DNA of 64,000 nt from Streptomyces sp. B3I8. GTDB taxonomy: Bacteria; Actinomycetota; Actinomycetes; Streptomycetales; Streptomycetaceae. Of the stretch, positions 17,121 to 25,594 are shown piece after piece (the first letter of the stretch is position 1; the number at the start of each line of letters is the position of its first letter). The notes under the pieces were generated by a model. The model was given only the letters and a program-made list of their open reading frames with translations, was not told where the DNA came from and made no database searches. Both the position numbers and the translations under genes were made by a program. The stretch is taken from the NCBI RefSeq assembly GCF_030816915.1, contig NZ_JAUSYN010000002.1, positions 4,353,501 to 4,417,500 of the forward strand, written 5' to 3'.

Positions 17121-18170
17121 TCAGGACTCGTTGACCTTGATCGAACCGTCCTTGATGCCCTTCTCGGCCTTGTCGAGGGCGGCCTGCAGGTCCTTGTCGT
17201 TCTTGAAGACCGGGTTGGAGTCGGCCAGACCCACGCCACCGTTGTCCAGGCTGCCGCGGATCTCGCCCTTCTGCGGCTTCTTGTCCTTGATGACCGACTT
17301 GGCGAGGTCGTAGACCGCACCCTGCACGTTCTTCAGCGCCGAGGTGAGGATGTACTTCTTGTACTTCGCCAGCGCCGACTGGTTGTACTGGTCGGAGTCG
17401 ACACCGATCGCCCACACCTTGTGCGCGGCGGCGGCCTTGATGACGCCCTGGCCGGAGAGGCCGGCCGCGTGGTAGACGACGTCCGCACCGGCGTCGATCT
17501 GCCCCTCGGCGGCGCTCTGCCCCTTGTCGGGGCTGGAGAAGCCGCCCTCGGCCGCGGTCTCCGTCAGGTACTGCGACTTGACCTTGACCTTGGGGTTGGT
17601 GTCCTTGACGCCCTGCTCGAAGCCGGCCTCGAACTTGTGGATGAGCGGCACGTCCACACCACCGATGAAACCGACCACGTTCGACTTGGTGGTCTTCGCG
17701 GCGGTGACACCGGCGAGGTAGGAGGACTGCTCCTCGTGGAAGACCAGGTCGGCGACGTTGTCCGCCTTGATGGTGTTGTCGTCGACGATGCCGAACGTCA
17801 CCTTGGGGTACTTCTTGGCGGCTTCCTTGACGGCGGGGGCGTAGGCGAAGCCGACGCCGATCACCGGGTTGTAGCCCTCCTTGGCGAGCTGCTCCAGACG
17901 CTGGACCTTGTCCGCGTCGGACTCGCCGTCCTGGGGCTCGATGGCCTTGGAGCCGGTGCTGAAGTCCGTGGCGGCCTTCTCCATGCCGGAGGTGGCGGCG
18001 TCGTTGAAGGACTGGTCGCCCTTGCCGCCGACGTCGTACGCGAGGGCGACGCCCTTGCTCTTGTCGCCGCTGCCGGCGGACTCGCTGGACGAACTGCCGC
18101 AGGCGGACGCCGTGACGGCGAGGGTTGCGGTCGCGACAGACGCGACGGCGATACGGGACACCCGGCGCAT
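17121..18170 (-). CDS. BMP-family nucleoside-binding lipoprotein (copy 2)
   Basis: A 349-residue lipoprotein with signal peptide, lipobox VTASAC and BMP domain (AYDVGGKGDQSFNDAA, FIGGVDVPLIHKFEAGFEQG, WAIGVDSDQYNQSALAKYKK). It shares long near-identical stretches with the lipoprotein at 7.2-8.3 kb, so the two are paralogues flanking the transporter operon. ATG 18170 has AAGGAG 9 nt upstream. The regulon palindrome lies about 55 bp upstream of the start. Two binding proteins may widen substrate range or serve one transporter under different conditions. Confidence 0.9.
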   Translation of the reverse strand: MRRVSRIAVASVATATLAVTASACGSSSSESAGSGDKSKGVALAYDVGGKGDQSFNDAATSGMEKAATDFSTGSKAIEPQDGESDADKVQRLEQLAKEGYNPVIGVGFAYAPAVKEAAKKYPKVTFGIVDDNTIKADNVADLVFHEEQSSYLAGVTAAKTTKSNVVGFIGGVDVPLIHKFEAGFEQGVKDTNPKVKVKSQYLTETAAEGGFSSPDKGQSAAEGQIDAGADVVYHAAGLSGQGVIKAAAAHKVWAIGVDSDQYNQSALAKYKKYILTSALKNVQGAVYDLAKSVIKDKKPQKGEIRGSLDNGGVGLADSNPVFKNDKDLQAALDKAEKGIKDGSIKVNES

Positions 18171-18225
18171 GGAACGAGACTCCTTTGTGCACGCGCCCCT
18201 ACCAGGCGCTGGTTCCGCCGCAGCG

Positions 18226-18237
18226 TAACGCGCGTAG
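18226..18237. promoter_or_regulatory. Nucleoside-regulon palindrome upstream of BMP gene 2
   Basis: Reads CTACGCGCGTTA on the minus strand, identical over 12 bases to the site before BMP gene 1. TACGCT, a likely -10 box, overlaps its right half. Confidence 0.72.
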
Positions 18238-18360
18238 ACGAGCCGGAAAAACCCTTCTGTCCGCTCCGTTACCGAGCTGTGCCGTCGGACGGGCACTTCG
18301 GCGCCCGGCAGTTCGGGGGTGCGTGTGCGTCGGCGGGTGCGGGTGTGCCGTGGCTGAAAG

Positions 18361-18400
18361 CGCGCTTCCCGCGCCCCTCACCAGGGACGCGGGGCTGTGC
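18361..18400. repeat. Dispersed intergenic repeat, two facing copies
   Basis: Contains TTCCCGCGCCCCT (18366-18378) and, a few bases on, the complementary-type core AGGGACGCGGGGCTGTGC (18383-18400). The two can pair to form a hairpin. Similar cores occur at 8.4, 24.9, 52.1 and 62.5 kb. Confidence 0.6.
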
Positions 18401-18516
18401 GGTTCTGCGGCTCCGCCACGTGGCCGGGATCCGATCCGGAGCCCGGGGGCTTGCCTCAGGAGAGGGGAAGAGCAGGGGCGACGGGAGTGAAAGAAACACT
18501 CGCCACCACCCGGCGC

Positions 18517-19842
18517 CTACGCCGTTCGGGCCACGGCCGTCCGGCGGGCCGCCCGTGTGCCCAGGAGGGTGATGGCCGTGACGCCGGCCAGGGCGAGCAG
18601 GCCGATGGCGACCGTCCCCGGCCACCCCGTCGCGTGGTACGCCGTCGCGCCCAGCGTGGACCCCACGCTGGAGCCGATGTAGTACGCCGACTGGTACAGC
18701 GCCTGCGCCTGCGCCCGGCCGTGCGTCGCCGTCCGGCTCACCGCCGAGGACGCCACCGCGTGCCCCGCGAAGAAGCCCGCGGTGATCAGCACCAGGCCCG
18801 CCAGCACCAGGGGCAGCGAGTCCGCCAGGGAGAGCAGCAGGCCCGCCGCCGTCGTGCCGCCGGCCAGGTACAGCGCGCCGCGCCGGCCCAGACGCCCCAC
18901 CAGCCGGCCCGCCGTCGACGCCGAGACCGTGCCGACCAGGTACACCAGGAAGATCGAGCCGATGACGCCCTGCGGGAGCGAGAACGGGGCGTCGGTCAGC
19001 CGGTAGCCGATCACCGTGTAGACGCCGCCGAAGACCGTCATGAACAGTGCGCCGATCGCGTACAGCCGGCGCAGCAGCGGGTTGCCGAGGTGGTCGCGGA
19101 GCGCGCCGAGCAGCACACGCGGCCGCAGCGAGCCCGCCGTGAAGTGCCGCGGCGCCGGCAGCAGCAGCCGGAACGCCACCGCGCATCCGACCGCGACGAC
19201 GCCGATCGTGCCGACGGCCACCCGCCAGCCGAACAGCTGCGCGATCCAGCCGGTGAGCAGCCGGCCGCTCATCCCGCCGATGCTGTTGCCCGCCACGAAC
19301 AGCCCGATCGCCGTCACCAGCGCCTTGGGCCGCACCTCCTCGGCCAGATAGGCCGTCGCCGACGCGGGCAGCCCGGCCAGGGCCGCGCCCTGCACCGCGC
19401 GCAGCGCCACCAGCCACCCGATCGACGGCGCGAACGGCACCAGCAGACCCACGGCGACCGCGACGGCGAGCGAGGCCGTCATGACCGTGCGCCGCCCGAA
19501 CCGCTCCGACAGCGCGCTCATCGGCAGCACGAACAGGGCCAGACCGCCGGTCGCGGCCGCCACCGTCCAGCTCGCCGCGCCCGCGGTCACCGACAGGTCG
19601 TCGGAGATCAGCGGGAGCAGCGCCTGCGTGGAGTACAGGAGGGCGAAGGTGGCCACCCCGGCGAGGAAGAGGGCGAGGCTCATCCGCCGGTAACCGGGAC
19701 CGCCCGGGGTCAGCCGGGAGTCGGGGGCGGGGGCGGGGGAGGGGGCCTGGGCGTCGGCGGATGCGGTGGGGGAGGGGGCCTGGGTGTCGGCGGGGGCGTC
19801 GGCGCTCACCCTGGTGAGCGCCCCGGTATCGGCGGGAGACAT
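18517..19842 (-). CDS. MFS transporter
   Basis: A 441-residue major facilitator protein with about 12 hydrophobic segments after a Pro/Ala-rich cytoplasmic N terminus. The loop-2 motif appears as SALSERFGRRTVMT, and TM4-5 contains GLPASATAYLAEEVRPK. The sequence resembles YnfM-type efflux proteins. It is divergent from a LysR-family gene 66 bp away, the classic arrangement for a regulator controlling the neighbouring exporter. Substrate unknown. Confidence 0.88.
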   Translation of the reverse strand: MSPADTGALTRVSADAPADTQAPSPTASADAQAPSPAPAPDSRLTPGGPGYRRMSLALFLAGVATFALLYSTQALLPLISDDLSVTAGAASWTVAAATGGLALFVLPMSALSERFGRRTVMTASLAVAVAVGLLVPFAPSIGWLVALRAVQGAALAGLPASATAYLAEEVRPKALVTAIGLFVAGNSIGGMSGRLLTGWIAQLFGWRVAVGTIGVVAVGCAVAFRLLLPAPRHFTAGSLRPRVLLGALRDHLGNPLLRRLYAIGALFMTVFGGVYTVIGYRLTDAPFSLPQGVIGSIFLVYLVGTVSASTAGRLVGRLGRRGALYLAGGTTAAGLLLSLADSLPLVLAGLVLITAGFFAGHAVASSAVSRTATHGRAQAQALYQSAYYIGSSVGSTLGATAYHATGWPGTVAIGLLALAGVTAITLLGTRAARRTAVARTA

Positions 19843-19867
19843 GCCACGAACCTAAGGACGCCGCCAC

Positions 19868-19908
19868 TGATCCGTCCAATGCACGAAACCCTCATAATCG
19901 TTCCTGTG
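19868..19908 (+). promoter_or_regulatory. Probable leaderless promoter of the LysR gene
   Basis: CATAAT at 19892-19897 is a good -10 box with TGATCC 18 bp upstream, and ATG 19909 lies 11 bp downstream with no ribosome binding site. ATGCA (19879) and TGCAT (19910) flank the region as an inverted pair that could be part of a LysR-type site. Confidence 0.4.
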
Positions 19909-20883
19909 ATGCATGAGCAGAGGCCACGGCCACGCCTGTCACCGTCCGGTGACACAAGTGACATGGAAGACATCGTCGCGGCGCTCGTCCCGCGCCTCGC
20001 CTATTTCGCCGGTGTCGCCCGTACCGAGCACGTCACGCGTGCCGCGCGCGAGCTGCGGGTGCCGCAGTCGACGCTGTCCCGGACGATGGTCCGGCTCGAA
20101 CAGGACCTTGGCGTCGACCTGTTCGCCCGCCGCGGCCGCACGGTCTCCCTCACCCCCGCGGGCCGGAGCTTCCTGCGCTCCGTCGAACGCGCGCTCGCCG
20201 AGATCGGCCGGGCCGCCGAGGAGGTGCGCGTGGACGCCGACCCGGCTGTCGGCAAGGTCGCCTTCGGCTTCCTGCACACCATGGGTTCCGAAACCGTCCC
20301 GGGACTGATCCGCGCCTTCCGCGCCGACCATCCCCGCGTGCGCTTCAGCCTGGTGCAGAACTACGGCGAGGCCATGCTGGAGGGCCTGCGCGCGGGCGAG
20401 CTGGACCTGTGCCTGACCTCGCCGGTGCCGGACGCGCCCGACCTCGTCGGGCGGCGGCTCGACGAGCAGAAGCTGCGGCTCGTCGTCCCGGCCGACCACC
20501 GCCTCGCCGGGCGCCGCCGGGTGCGGCTCGCCGAGGCCGCCGACGAGGCGTTCGTGACCCTGGAGGCCGGCTACGGGCTGCGTCGCATCACCGACGACGC
20601 CTGCCGCGAGGCCGGGTTCGTGCCGCGGGTCGCCTTCGAGGGGGAGGAAGCGGAGACCCTGCGCGGGCTGGTGGCGGCAGGGCTGGGCGTCGCGCTGCTG
20701 CCGCCGCCGGCCGTGCCGCGCCCGGGAGTCGTCGAACTGACCGTCACCGCGCCGCGGGCGGTGCGGGAGATCGGCGTGGCCTGGCTGGAGGGACACCCGG
20801 ACACGCCGCCGGTCGCCGCGTTCAAACAGTTCCTGCTCTCCCGCCGGGGCCGCCTGCTGTCCACCGCCCCGGCCGACCAGTAG
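19909..20883 (+). CDS. LysR-family transcriptional regulator
   Basis: About 324 residues. N-terminal winged helix with YFAGVARTEHVTRAAREL, VPQSTLSRTMVRLEQDLG and LFARRGRTVSLTPAG, followed by a periplasmic-binding-type effector domain (FGFLHTMGSETVPGLIRAF, LDLCLTSPVPDAPDLVGR). ATG 19909 fits a leaderless transcript. ATG 19963 (MEDIVAALVPR) would give the more usual spacing to the helix-turn-helix, and neither start has a ribosome binding site. It is divergent from the MFS gene and probably regulates it. Effector unknown. Confidence 0.87.
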   Translation: MHEQRPRPRLSPSGDTSDMEDIVAALVPRLAYFAGVARTEHVTRAARELRVPQSTLSRTMVRLEQDLGVDLFARRGRTVSLTPAGRSFLRSVERALAEIGRAAEEVRVDADPAVGKVAFGFLHTMGSETVPGLIRAFRADHPRVRFSLVQNYGEAMLEGLRAGELDLCLTSPVPDAPDLVGRRLDEQKLRLVVPADHRLAGRRRVRLAEAADEAFVTLEAGYGLRRITDDACREAGFVPRVAFEGEEAETLRGLVAAGLGVALLPPPAVPRPGVVELTVTAPRAVREIGVAWLEGHPDTPPVAAFKQFLLSRRGRLLSTAPADQ

Positions 20884-21133
20884 CCGACGGTTCCGGCGGC
20901 GGCCCGGGGCGCCGGACGCCCGCTGTCCGCCCGGTCCGCCGGACACCCGCTGTCCGCGTGCCCGCCGATCCGGGAGCGGGGGATCCGGAAGCCCGGCTCA
21001 CCGGCGGTCTACTGCCGTCCACCGTCCCCGCCGGTCCGGGAGCGGGGGGATTGCGGTGGGTCGGGTCGCCGGTCGGGTGCTGTCACGTGCGGCCACCGAC
21101 CTGCGCGACCGGGCGCCCTTGCGGCAACCCCCG

Positions 21134-21895
21134 TCACTTGCGGCGGGTCTGGCCGAACCCCGCCGCCAGCGGCATCCGCAGGCCCAGTGGCGGGGGTGCC
21201 GCCAGTGCGTCCTGCACCGGGCGCGAGTACGGCCGGCCGAACAGCGCGCCCCGGACGAAGTCCGCGGCGAGCGCGTGCACCTCGGACCGGTACTGGCGCA
21301 GCCCGTGGCCGTCGGAGTGCACCTCGAAGCGGCACACGTCCCGGTTGGCCTTCTTCGCCCGCGCGGCGAGCCGGAAGGACAGCTCCGGGTCGATGCGCCG
21401 GTCGCTGGTGCCGTGCACGAGCAGCACCCGGCGCCCGACGAGTTGCTTCACCGGTTCGGGTGGCGCCGCCGCGTCCTCCTCCGGGAGCCAGGGGGCGATG
21501 GCGACGACCGCGTCGACGGCCTCGTGACCGCCCGCGCGCAGCGCCGCCCTGCCGCCCATGCCGAGGCCCACGAGGCAGACGGAGACGTCCCCGTACCGCC
21601 GTAACGTCTCGTCCACCGCCCAGGAGGCGTCCTGGGACAGATGCGCCTCGCCGCCGTTCCAGCCGCGGTGGCGGTAGTGCACCGTGTGCGCCACCAGGCC
21701 CTCGGCGCGGCTCGCGCGGGTCAGCCGGCGGGCGAGCGCGCGCACCGACGCGGTCGACCTCAGCGCGGACGGCCTGCGCCCGGAGTCCTCCCGGCCGTCC
21801 GGGAGCAGCAGCACCACGCCGCTCACCGCCGTCACCTCCGGACCGAGCGCCCTTCCCAGCCGGGCCCGGCGAACCGGCGTCGTCTGCTGTGCCAT
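21134..21895 (-). CDS. Alpha/beta-hydrolase-fold protein lacking the nucleophile serine
   Basis: A 253-residue dienelactone-hydrolase-like protein. The nucleophile elbow reads [14 protein letters not shown], so the position normally held by Ser in G-x-S-x-G is Gly. The acid ([13 protein letters not shown]) and the His (SDGHGLRQY) are present. Either catalysis is lost or the fold serves binding or regulation. It is convergent with the LysR gene and divergent from add, 113 bp away. ATG 21895 has no strong ribosome binding site. Confidence 0.75.
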   Translation of the reverse strand: MAQQTTPVRRARLGRALGPEVTAVSGVVLLLPDGREDSGRRPSALRSTASVRALARRLTRASRAEGLVAHTVHYRHRGWNGGEAHLSQDASWAVDETLRRYGDVSVCLVGLGMGGRAALRAGGHEAVDAVVAIAPWLPEEDAAAPPEPVKQLVGRRVLLVHGTSDRRIDPELSFRLAARAKKANRDVCRFEVHSDGHGLRQYRSEVHALAADFVRGALFGRPYSRPVQDALAAPPPLGLRMPLAAGFGQTRRK

Positions 21896-21979
21896 GGCAG
21901 AACAGTGTCAGAAGTCGTGGTGTACGCCATCCTCCCGGGCGATCACTGTTACGTATCGACGGTTCGCCACCCCTCTTGT

Positions 21980-21991
21980 CTACGCGCGTAG
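21980..21991. promoter_or_regulatory. Nucleoside-regulon palindrome upstream of add
   Basis: Perfect CTACGCGCGTAG, followed 4 bp later by TATGGT (21996-22001), a good -10 box, and then ATG 22008 only 6 bp further on. The mRNA is probably leaderless, and a protein bound here would block the promoter. Confidence 0.75.
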
Positions 21992-22007
21992 GGGCTATGG
22001 TGCGCCA

Positions 22008-23123
22008 ATGACGAGCCAGCACGAGCACACCCCCAGCTCCGATCAGATCCGCCGCGCGCCCAAGGTCCTGCTGCACGACCACCTCGACGGCGGGCTGCGC
22101 CCCGGCACCGTCGCCGAACTCGCCCGCGCCACCGGCTACTCGGGCCTGCCGGAGACCGACGCCGGCAAGCTCGGCCTCTGGTTCCGCGAGGCCGCCGACT
22201 CCGGGTCCCTGGAGCGGTACCTGGAGACCTTCTCGCACACCGTCGGCGTGATGCAGACCCGCGAGGCGCTGGTACGGGTCGCCGCGGAGTGCGCGGAGGA
22301 CCTCGCCGAGGACGGCGTCGTCTACGCCGAGGTGCGGTACGCCCCCGAGCAGCACCTGGAGGGCGGGCTCACCCTGGAGGAGGTCGTCGAGGCCGTCAAC
22401 GAGGGTTTCCGCGAGGGCGAGCGGCGGGCCCGGGAGAGCGGCCGCCGCATCCGCGTCGGCGCCCTGCTGACCGCCATGCGGCACGCGGCCCGCTCGCTGG
22501 AGATCGCGGAACTCGCCAACCGCTACCGCGACCTGGGCGTCGTCGGCTTCGACATCGCGGGCGCGGAGGCCGGGCACCCGCCCACCCGGCACCTGGACGC
22601 CTTCGAGTACCTGAAGCGGGAGAACAACCACTTCACGATCCACGCCGGTGAGGCCTTCGGGCTGCCCTCGATCTGGCAGGCGCTGCAGTGGTGCGGCGCC
22701 GACCGCCTCGGGCACGGCGTGCGCATCATCGACGACATCGAGGTGCACGACGACGGCTCGGTGACCCTCGGCCGCCTGGCCGCCTACGTCCGCGACAAGC
22801 GCGTACCGCTGGAGCTGTGCCCCAGTTCCAACCTGCAGACCGGAGCCGCCACCTCGTACGCCGAGCACCCCATCGGGCTGCTGCGACGGCTGCAGTTCCG
22901 CGCGACGGTCAACACCGACAACCGGCTGATGTCCGGGACCAGTATGAGTCGTGAATTCGAGCACCTTGTCGAGGGGTTCGGTTATACGCTCGATGACATG
23001 CAGTGGTTCTCGGTCAATGCCATGAAGTCGGCATTCATTCCTTTCGATGAACGGTTGGCGATGATCAATGACGTGATCAAGCCCCGGTATGCCGAGCTGA
23101 AATCCGAATGGCTGTTCCAGTAG
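22008..23123 (+). CDS. add: Adenosine deaminase
   Basis: Converts (deoxy)adenosine to (deoxy)inosine. The 371-residue TIM-barrel enzyme has the zinc ligands in LLHDHLDGG, the catalytic Glu in TIHAGEAFG, His in RLGHGVRI and Asp in VNTDNRLMS; the usual second Asp of the pair is Asn here, which I believe is common in actinobacterial Add. No ribosome binding site precedes ATG 22008, consistent with leaderless translation from the adjacent promoter. The last 150 bp are noticeably less GC-biased at third positions than the rest. The product feeds purine nucleoside phosphorylase. Confidence 0.94.
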   Translation: MTSQHEHTPSSDQIRRAPKVLLHDHLDGGLRPGTVAELARATGYSGLPETDAGKLGLWFREAADSGSLERYLETFSHTVGVMQTREALVRVAAECAEDLAEDGVVYAEVRYAPEQHLEGGLTLEEVVEAVNEGFREGERRARESGRRIRVGALLTAMRHAARSLEIAELANRYRDLGVVGFDIAGAEAGHPPTRHLDAFEYLKRENNHFTIHAGEAFGLPSIWQALQWCGADRLGHGVRIIDDIEVHDDGSVTLGRLAAYVRDKRVPLELCPSSNLQTGAATSYAEHPIGLLRRLQFRATVNTDNRLMSGTSMSREFEHLVEGFGYTLDDMQWFSVNAMKSAFIPFDERLAMINDVIKPRYAELKSEWLFQ

Positions 23124-23300
23124 GGCCGGTGTGACCAGCGCTGATGTCGGCGCCGGAGGAATCGGAACGGGTTTCGACGCAATGCGCCTCCATGAATTCT
23201 TCACCCTTTTCATGTGAAGGGATGTTTGCGGCGGGCGGTCCCGCGTGTTTACGGTCGGGAACCGCTCATCCCCGACAACGCATTCAAGGACGCATTCACC

Positions 23301-23705
23301 ATGAAGCAGTCTGCTGCCAAGACCCTCGGTGTCGCCGCCCTCGGCGCCGCCTTCGCCGCCGCGGGCGCGGGCGCCGCGAACGCCGCCCCGGCCCTTCCGG
23401 ACGTCACCCCGGGCCTGGACACCGCCACCCACGCGCTGCCGGCGGACGGCGTCGCCAAGACGCTGCCCGGCGCGGGGCACGTGCTCGGTCAGGGGCAGGG
23501 GGCGGTCGGCCGCACCCTGGAAACCGCCGAGCCGGCCGTGCAGCACACGCTGCCCGGCGGGCAGGACACCACCGGGTCGCTGGGCGGACTGCTGGGCGGT
23601 CTGCCGATCCAGGGCCTGCCGCCTCAGGGCCTGTCGACCCAGGGCCTGTCGACCCAGGGCCTGTCGACCCAGGGTCTTCCGGTGAACGGCATCCCGCTGA
23701 ACTGA
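23301..23705 (+). CDS. Small secreted repeat protein
   Basis: A 134-residue protein with a clear signal peptide (MKQSAAKTLGVAALG to ANAA) and a low-complexity mature part. The C terminus has six pentapeptide repeats GLPIQ-GLPPQ-GLSTQ-GLSTQ-GLSTQ-GLPVN, coded by a 15-bp tandem repeat at about 23610-23690. No enzymatic motif. Similar in style to the secreted protein at 30.1 kb. AAGGA lies 10 nt before ATG 23301. Overlapping inverted repeats (CATGAA/TTCATG and CTTCAC/GTGAAG, 23191-23219) about 80 bp upstream may be regulatory. Function unknown. Confidence 0.75.
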   Translation: MKQSAAKTLGVAALGAAFAAAGAGAANAAPALPDVTPGLDTATHALPADGVAKTLPGAGHVLGQGQGAVGRTLETAEPAVQHTLPGGQDTTGSLGGLLGGLPIQGLPPQGLSTQGLSTQGLSTQGLPVNGIPLN

Positions 23706-23737
23706 TACGGACACGGGCACCGCGCCGCACGCGGTAC

Positions 23738-23781
23738 GACGCCGGTGGGCGCCCTTCGGCCGGAGGGCGCCCACCGGCGTC
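23738..23781. terminator. Strong bidirectional hairpin
   Basis: Perfect 18-bp stem (23738-23755 with 23764-23781) and 8-nt loop between the convergent small secreted protein gene and the PspC gene. Confidence 0.85.
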
Positions 23782-23807
23782 TCCGTATGCCCGGGGTAGG
23801 GGTGCGG

Positions 23808-24008
23808 TCACCAGGCCGAGGCGGTTTTGTGCTCCGAGGGCAGCAGGATCCACAGGGCTATGTAGAGCAGGAACTGCGGTCCCGGAAGCAGGCAGGAGAC
23901 CAGGAAGATCACGCGCATCGTCGTCGCGGACGTACCGAAGCGGCGGGCCAGGGCCGCGCACACTCCGCCGATCATGCGTCCGTTCGTGGGGCGGGCCAGA
24001 GTGCTCAT
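23808..24008 (-). CDS. PspC-domain small membrane protein
   Basis: A 66-residue protein, almost entirely a PspC domain: RPTNGRMIGGVCAALARRFG, then the hydrophobic TTMRVIFLVSCLLPGPQFLL segment. PspC domains act in membrane-stress responses; the specific role here is unknown. ATG 24008 has GAAGGAG 7 nt upstream. Convergent with the small secreted protein gene across a strong hairpin. Confidence 0.88.
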   Translation of the reverse strand: MSTLARPTNGRMIGGVCAALARRFGTSATTMRVIFLVSCLLPGPQFLLYIALWILLPSEHKTASAW

Positions 24009-24119
24009 GGGAAGGCTCCTTCACGCGAGCGTGGGTGGGGCGGACCACTGTCACAACCGGTGAGCGGTACGCCGTCGTGAAATCCACGCTACGCGGACGA
24101 AGCGGGCGCCGTCGTCACT

Positions 24120-24701
24120 CTAAGGAGCCACTTCGACCCTGGGAATCGTCGGGGTCCGACCCTGAGAGGGTTCGAGAACGGGCTCCTCCCCGAGGAGGGC
24201 GGCACGGCCTCGCCCCTCGGCCCTGCGGCGGAGCCGGGCGCGTACCGCGGGGACCACCGCGAGGTGGACCAGGGCCACTCCGGCCGTGTTGAGCAGCAGG
24301 CAGTCGATGTCGACGACCCGGCCGGGAACGCTGGTCTGGGCGAGCGCGATGCCGAGGGAGAGGAGGGCGCCGGCGGTGACGGTGCGGACCAGGGAGGCGA
24401 GGGGCGAGGCGTCCAGCCGGGCGTGCACGGCCGGGAGGAGGACGCCGAGCGGGGCCAGCAGGGCGAGCCCCGCCACGATCCTGCGGGTCGCCTCCGCGGC
24501 GGGCAGGGCCAGGTCGGCCCTGATGCCGGCGAAGGGGCGGAGGTTGGCAGGACTCACCCAGGGGACGTCGAGAGGGCGCAGCGTGAGCCAGGCGACGAGG
24601 GCGAGGTGGGCGACGAGGAGGGCGATGCCTGTCGCACGGAGCCGGGGGGCGGGGTTGCCGCGAGACGTGATGTCGTCGCGGGCGGGACCTTGTCGCTGCA
24701 C
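24120..24701 (-). CDS. VanZ-family membrane protein
   Basis: A 193-residue protein with four or five hydrophobic segments and the VanZ signature GRVVDIDCLLLNTAGVALV. VanZ itself gives low-level teicoplanin resistance; most chromosomal relatives are uncharacterised. It follows the afsQ operon on the same strand after about 250 bp of repeats. ATG 24701 carries a short hydrophilic leader before the first helix. Confidence 0.8.
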   Translation of the reverse strand: MQRQGPARDDITSRGNPAPRLRATGIALLVAHLALVAWLTLRPLDVPWVSPANLRPFAGIRADLALPAAEATRRIVAGLALLAPLGVLLPAVHARLDASPLASLVRTVTAGALLSLGIALAQTSVPGRVVDIDCLLLNTAGVALVHLAVVPAVRARLRRRAEGRGRAALLGEEPVLEPSQGRTPTIPRVEVAP

Positions 24702-24833
24702 GACTGCGTAGACGCGGGGTGTGGGGGGATCGGTTCCGGAGGTTCGCCTCGCCTCTGCCGCCTCTGTCGGCCCCCTCCGGGGGAGGGGGATCGGGTGGAG
24801 GGACGCGTGCGGGTGGGGCGTGGCTGGTCGCGC

Positions 24834-24955
24834 GGTCCCCCGCGCCCCTCGGGGACTTCCTCGCAGCGCTTCCCCGCGCCCCTCGGGTTCCTCTCCCCAG
24901 GGACTTCCCCGCGCCCCTCAGAGACTTTCCCGTGCCTCGCAGGGACGCGGGGCGC
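24834..24955. repeat. Cluster of dispersed intergenic repeat cores
   Basis: The gap between the afsQ lipoprotein and the VanZ gene contains CCCCGCGCCCCTC at 24838-24850, 24872-24884 and 24917-24929, and the inverse AGGGACGCGGGGC at 24941-24953. Several can pair as hairpins and may act as transcription ends. Confidence 0.65.
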
Positions 24956-25594
24956 TCACGTGGTGCTGATCGGTTTCGGCTCGGGGTCCTGTGTCGCCGG
25001 GTGGGTGCGCAGCCCGGTGGTGCAGGTGTAGCGGTTCAGGGGGGTGGCGGCGGGGCCGCCGAGAAGAACCGTGCCGTCGTCCGCCGCCGTCGCCTCGGAG
25101 GTGGCGAACGTACAGATGATCTCCGCCAGTTCGGCCGGCTTCAGACGGCTCGGGGACACGCTCAGACGGAACGTGTTCTCCGGGTCGTGGCCGCCCGGAC
25201 CGACCACCCGCAGGCCGTCGCGCACGTCCGTCGAGTAGCCGGCCGCCGTCTCCGGCGCCGTGGGCTTCGCCGACAGTTCGTCGAGGAGGTTCTGGGCCAC
25301 CAGGACCCGTCGTTCCGCCTCCGCCGTGCCGTCGGGTATTCGCACCGAGCGGTCCACCGCCACCAACTGCGCCGCGCACACGAGGAAGACCTGCACGGGT
25401 ATGCCGGGGTCGGCCACCGCGGTGCTCTCCGCCGCCGGCAGCGAGCACGGCAGCCGTGAAGGCGCCGGGCCGAAGTCCGTGGGCACCTGGGTGGGCCGGA
25501 TGCCGCATCCCGCCAGCACCGCCGCCAGCAGGGGCAGGAGGAGCAGTCCCGCGGTTCTCGTCCGCCGGGGCACGCCCGGCCTCTGCCGCCTCAT
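24956..25594 (-). CDS. AfsQ-associated lipoprotein (GerMN-like)
   Basis: A 212-residue lipoprotein: Arg-rich N terminus, hydrophobic stretch and lipobox AAVLAGC, then a domain with RVLVAQNLLDELSAKP and DVRDGLRVVG reminiscent of GerMN/LpqB-type modules. ATG 25594 overlaps the afsQ2 stop by 4 nt (ATGA), so it is cotranscribed with and translationally coupled to the sensor kinase. By analogy with LpqB-MtrAB it may modulate signalling by AfsQ2 from outside the membrane (inference). Confidence 0.85.
   Translation of the reverse strand: MRRQRPGVPRRTRTAGLLLLPLLAAVLAGCGIRPTQVPTDFGPAPSRLPCSLPAAESTAVADPGIPVQVFLVCAAQLVAVDRSVRIPDGTAEAERRVLVAQNLLDELSAKPTAPETAAGYSTDVRDGLRVVGPGGHDPENTFRLSVSPSRLKPAELAEIICTFATSEATAADDGTVLLGGPAATPLNRYTCTTGLRTHPATQDPEPKPISTT

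Noticed and set aside
16865..17134. Gly-rich small protein gene on the plus strand
   Set aside because: The frame derives from GGTCCGG-type repeats, lacks a ribosome binding site and overlaps the 3' end of BMP gene 2.
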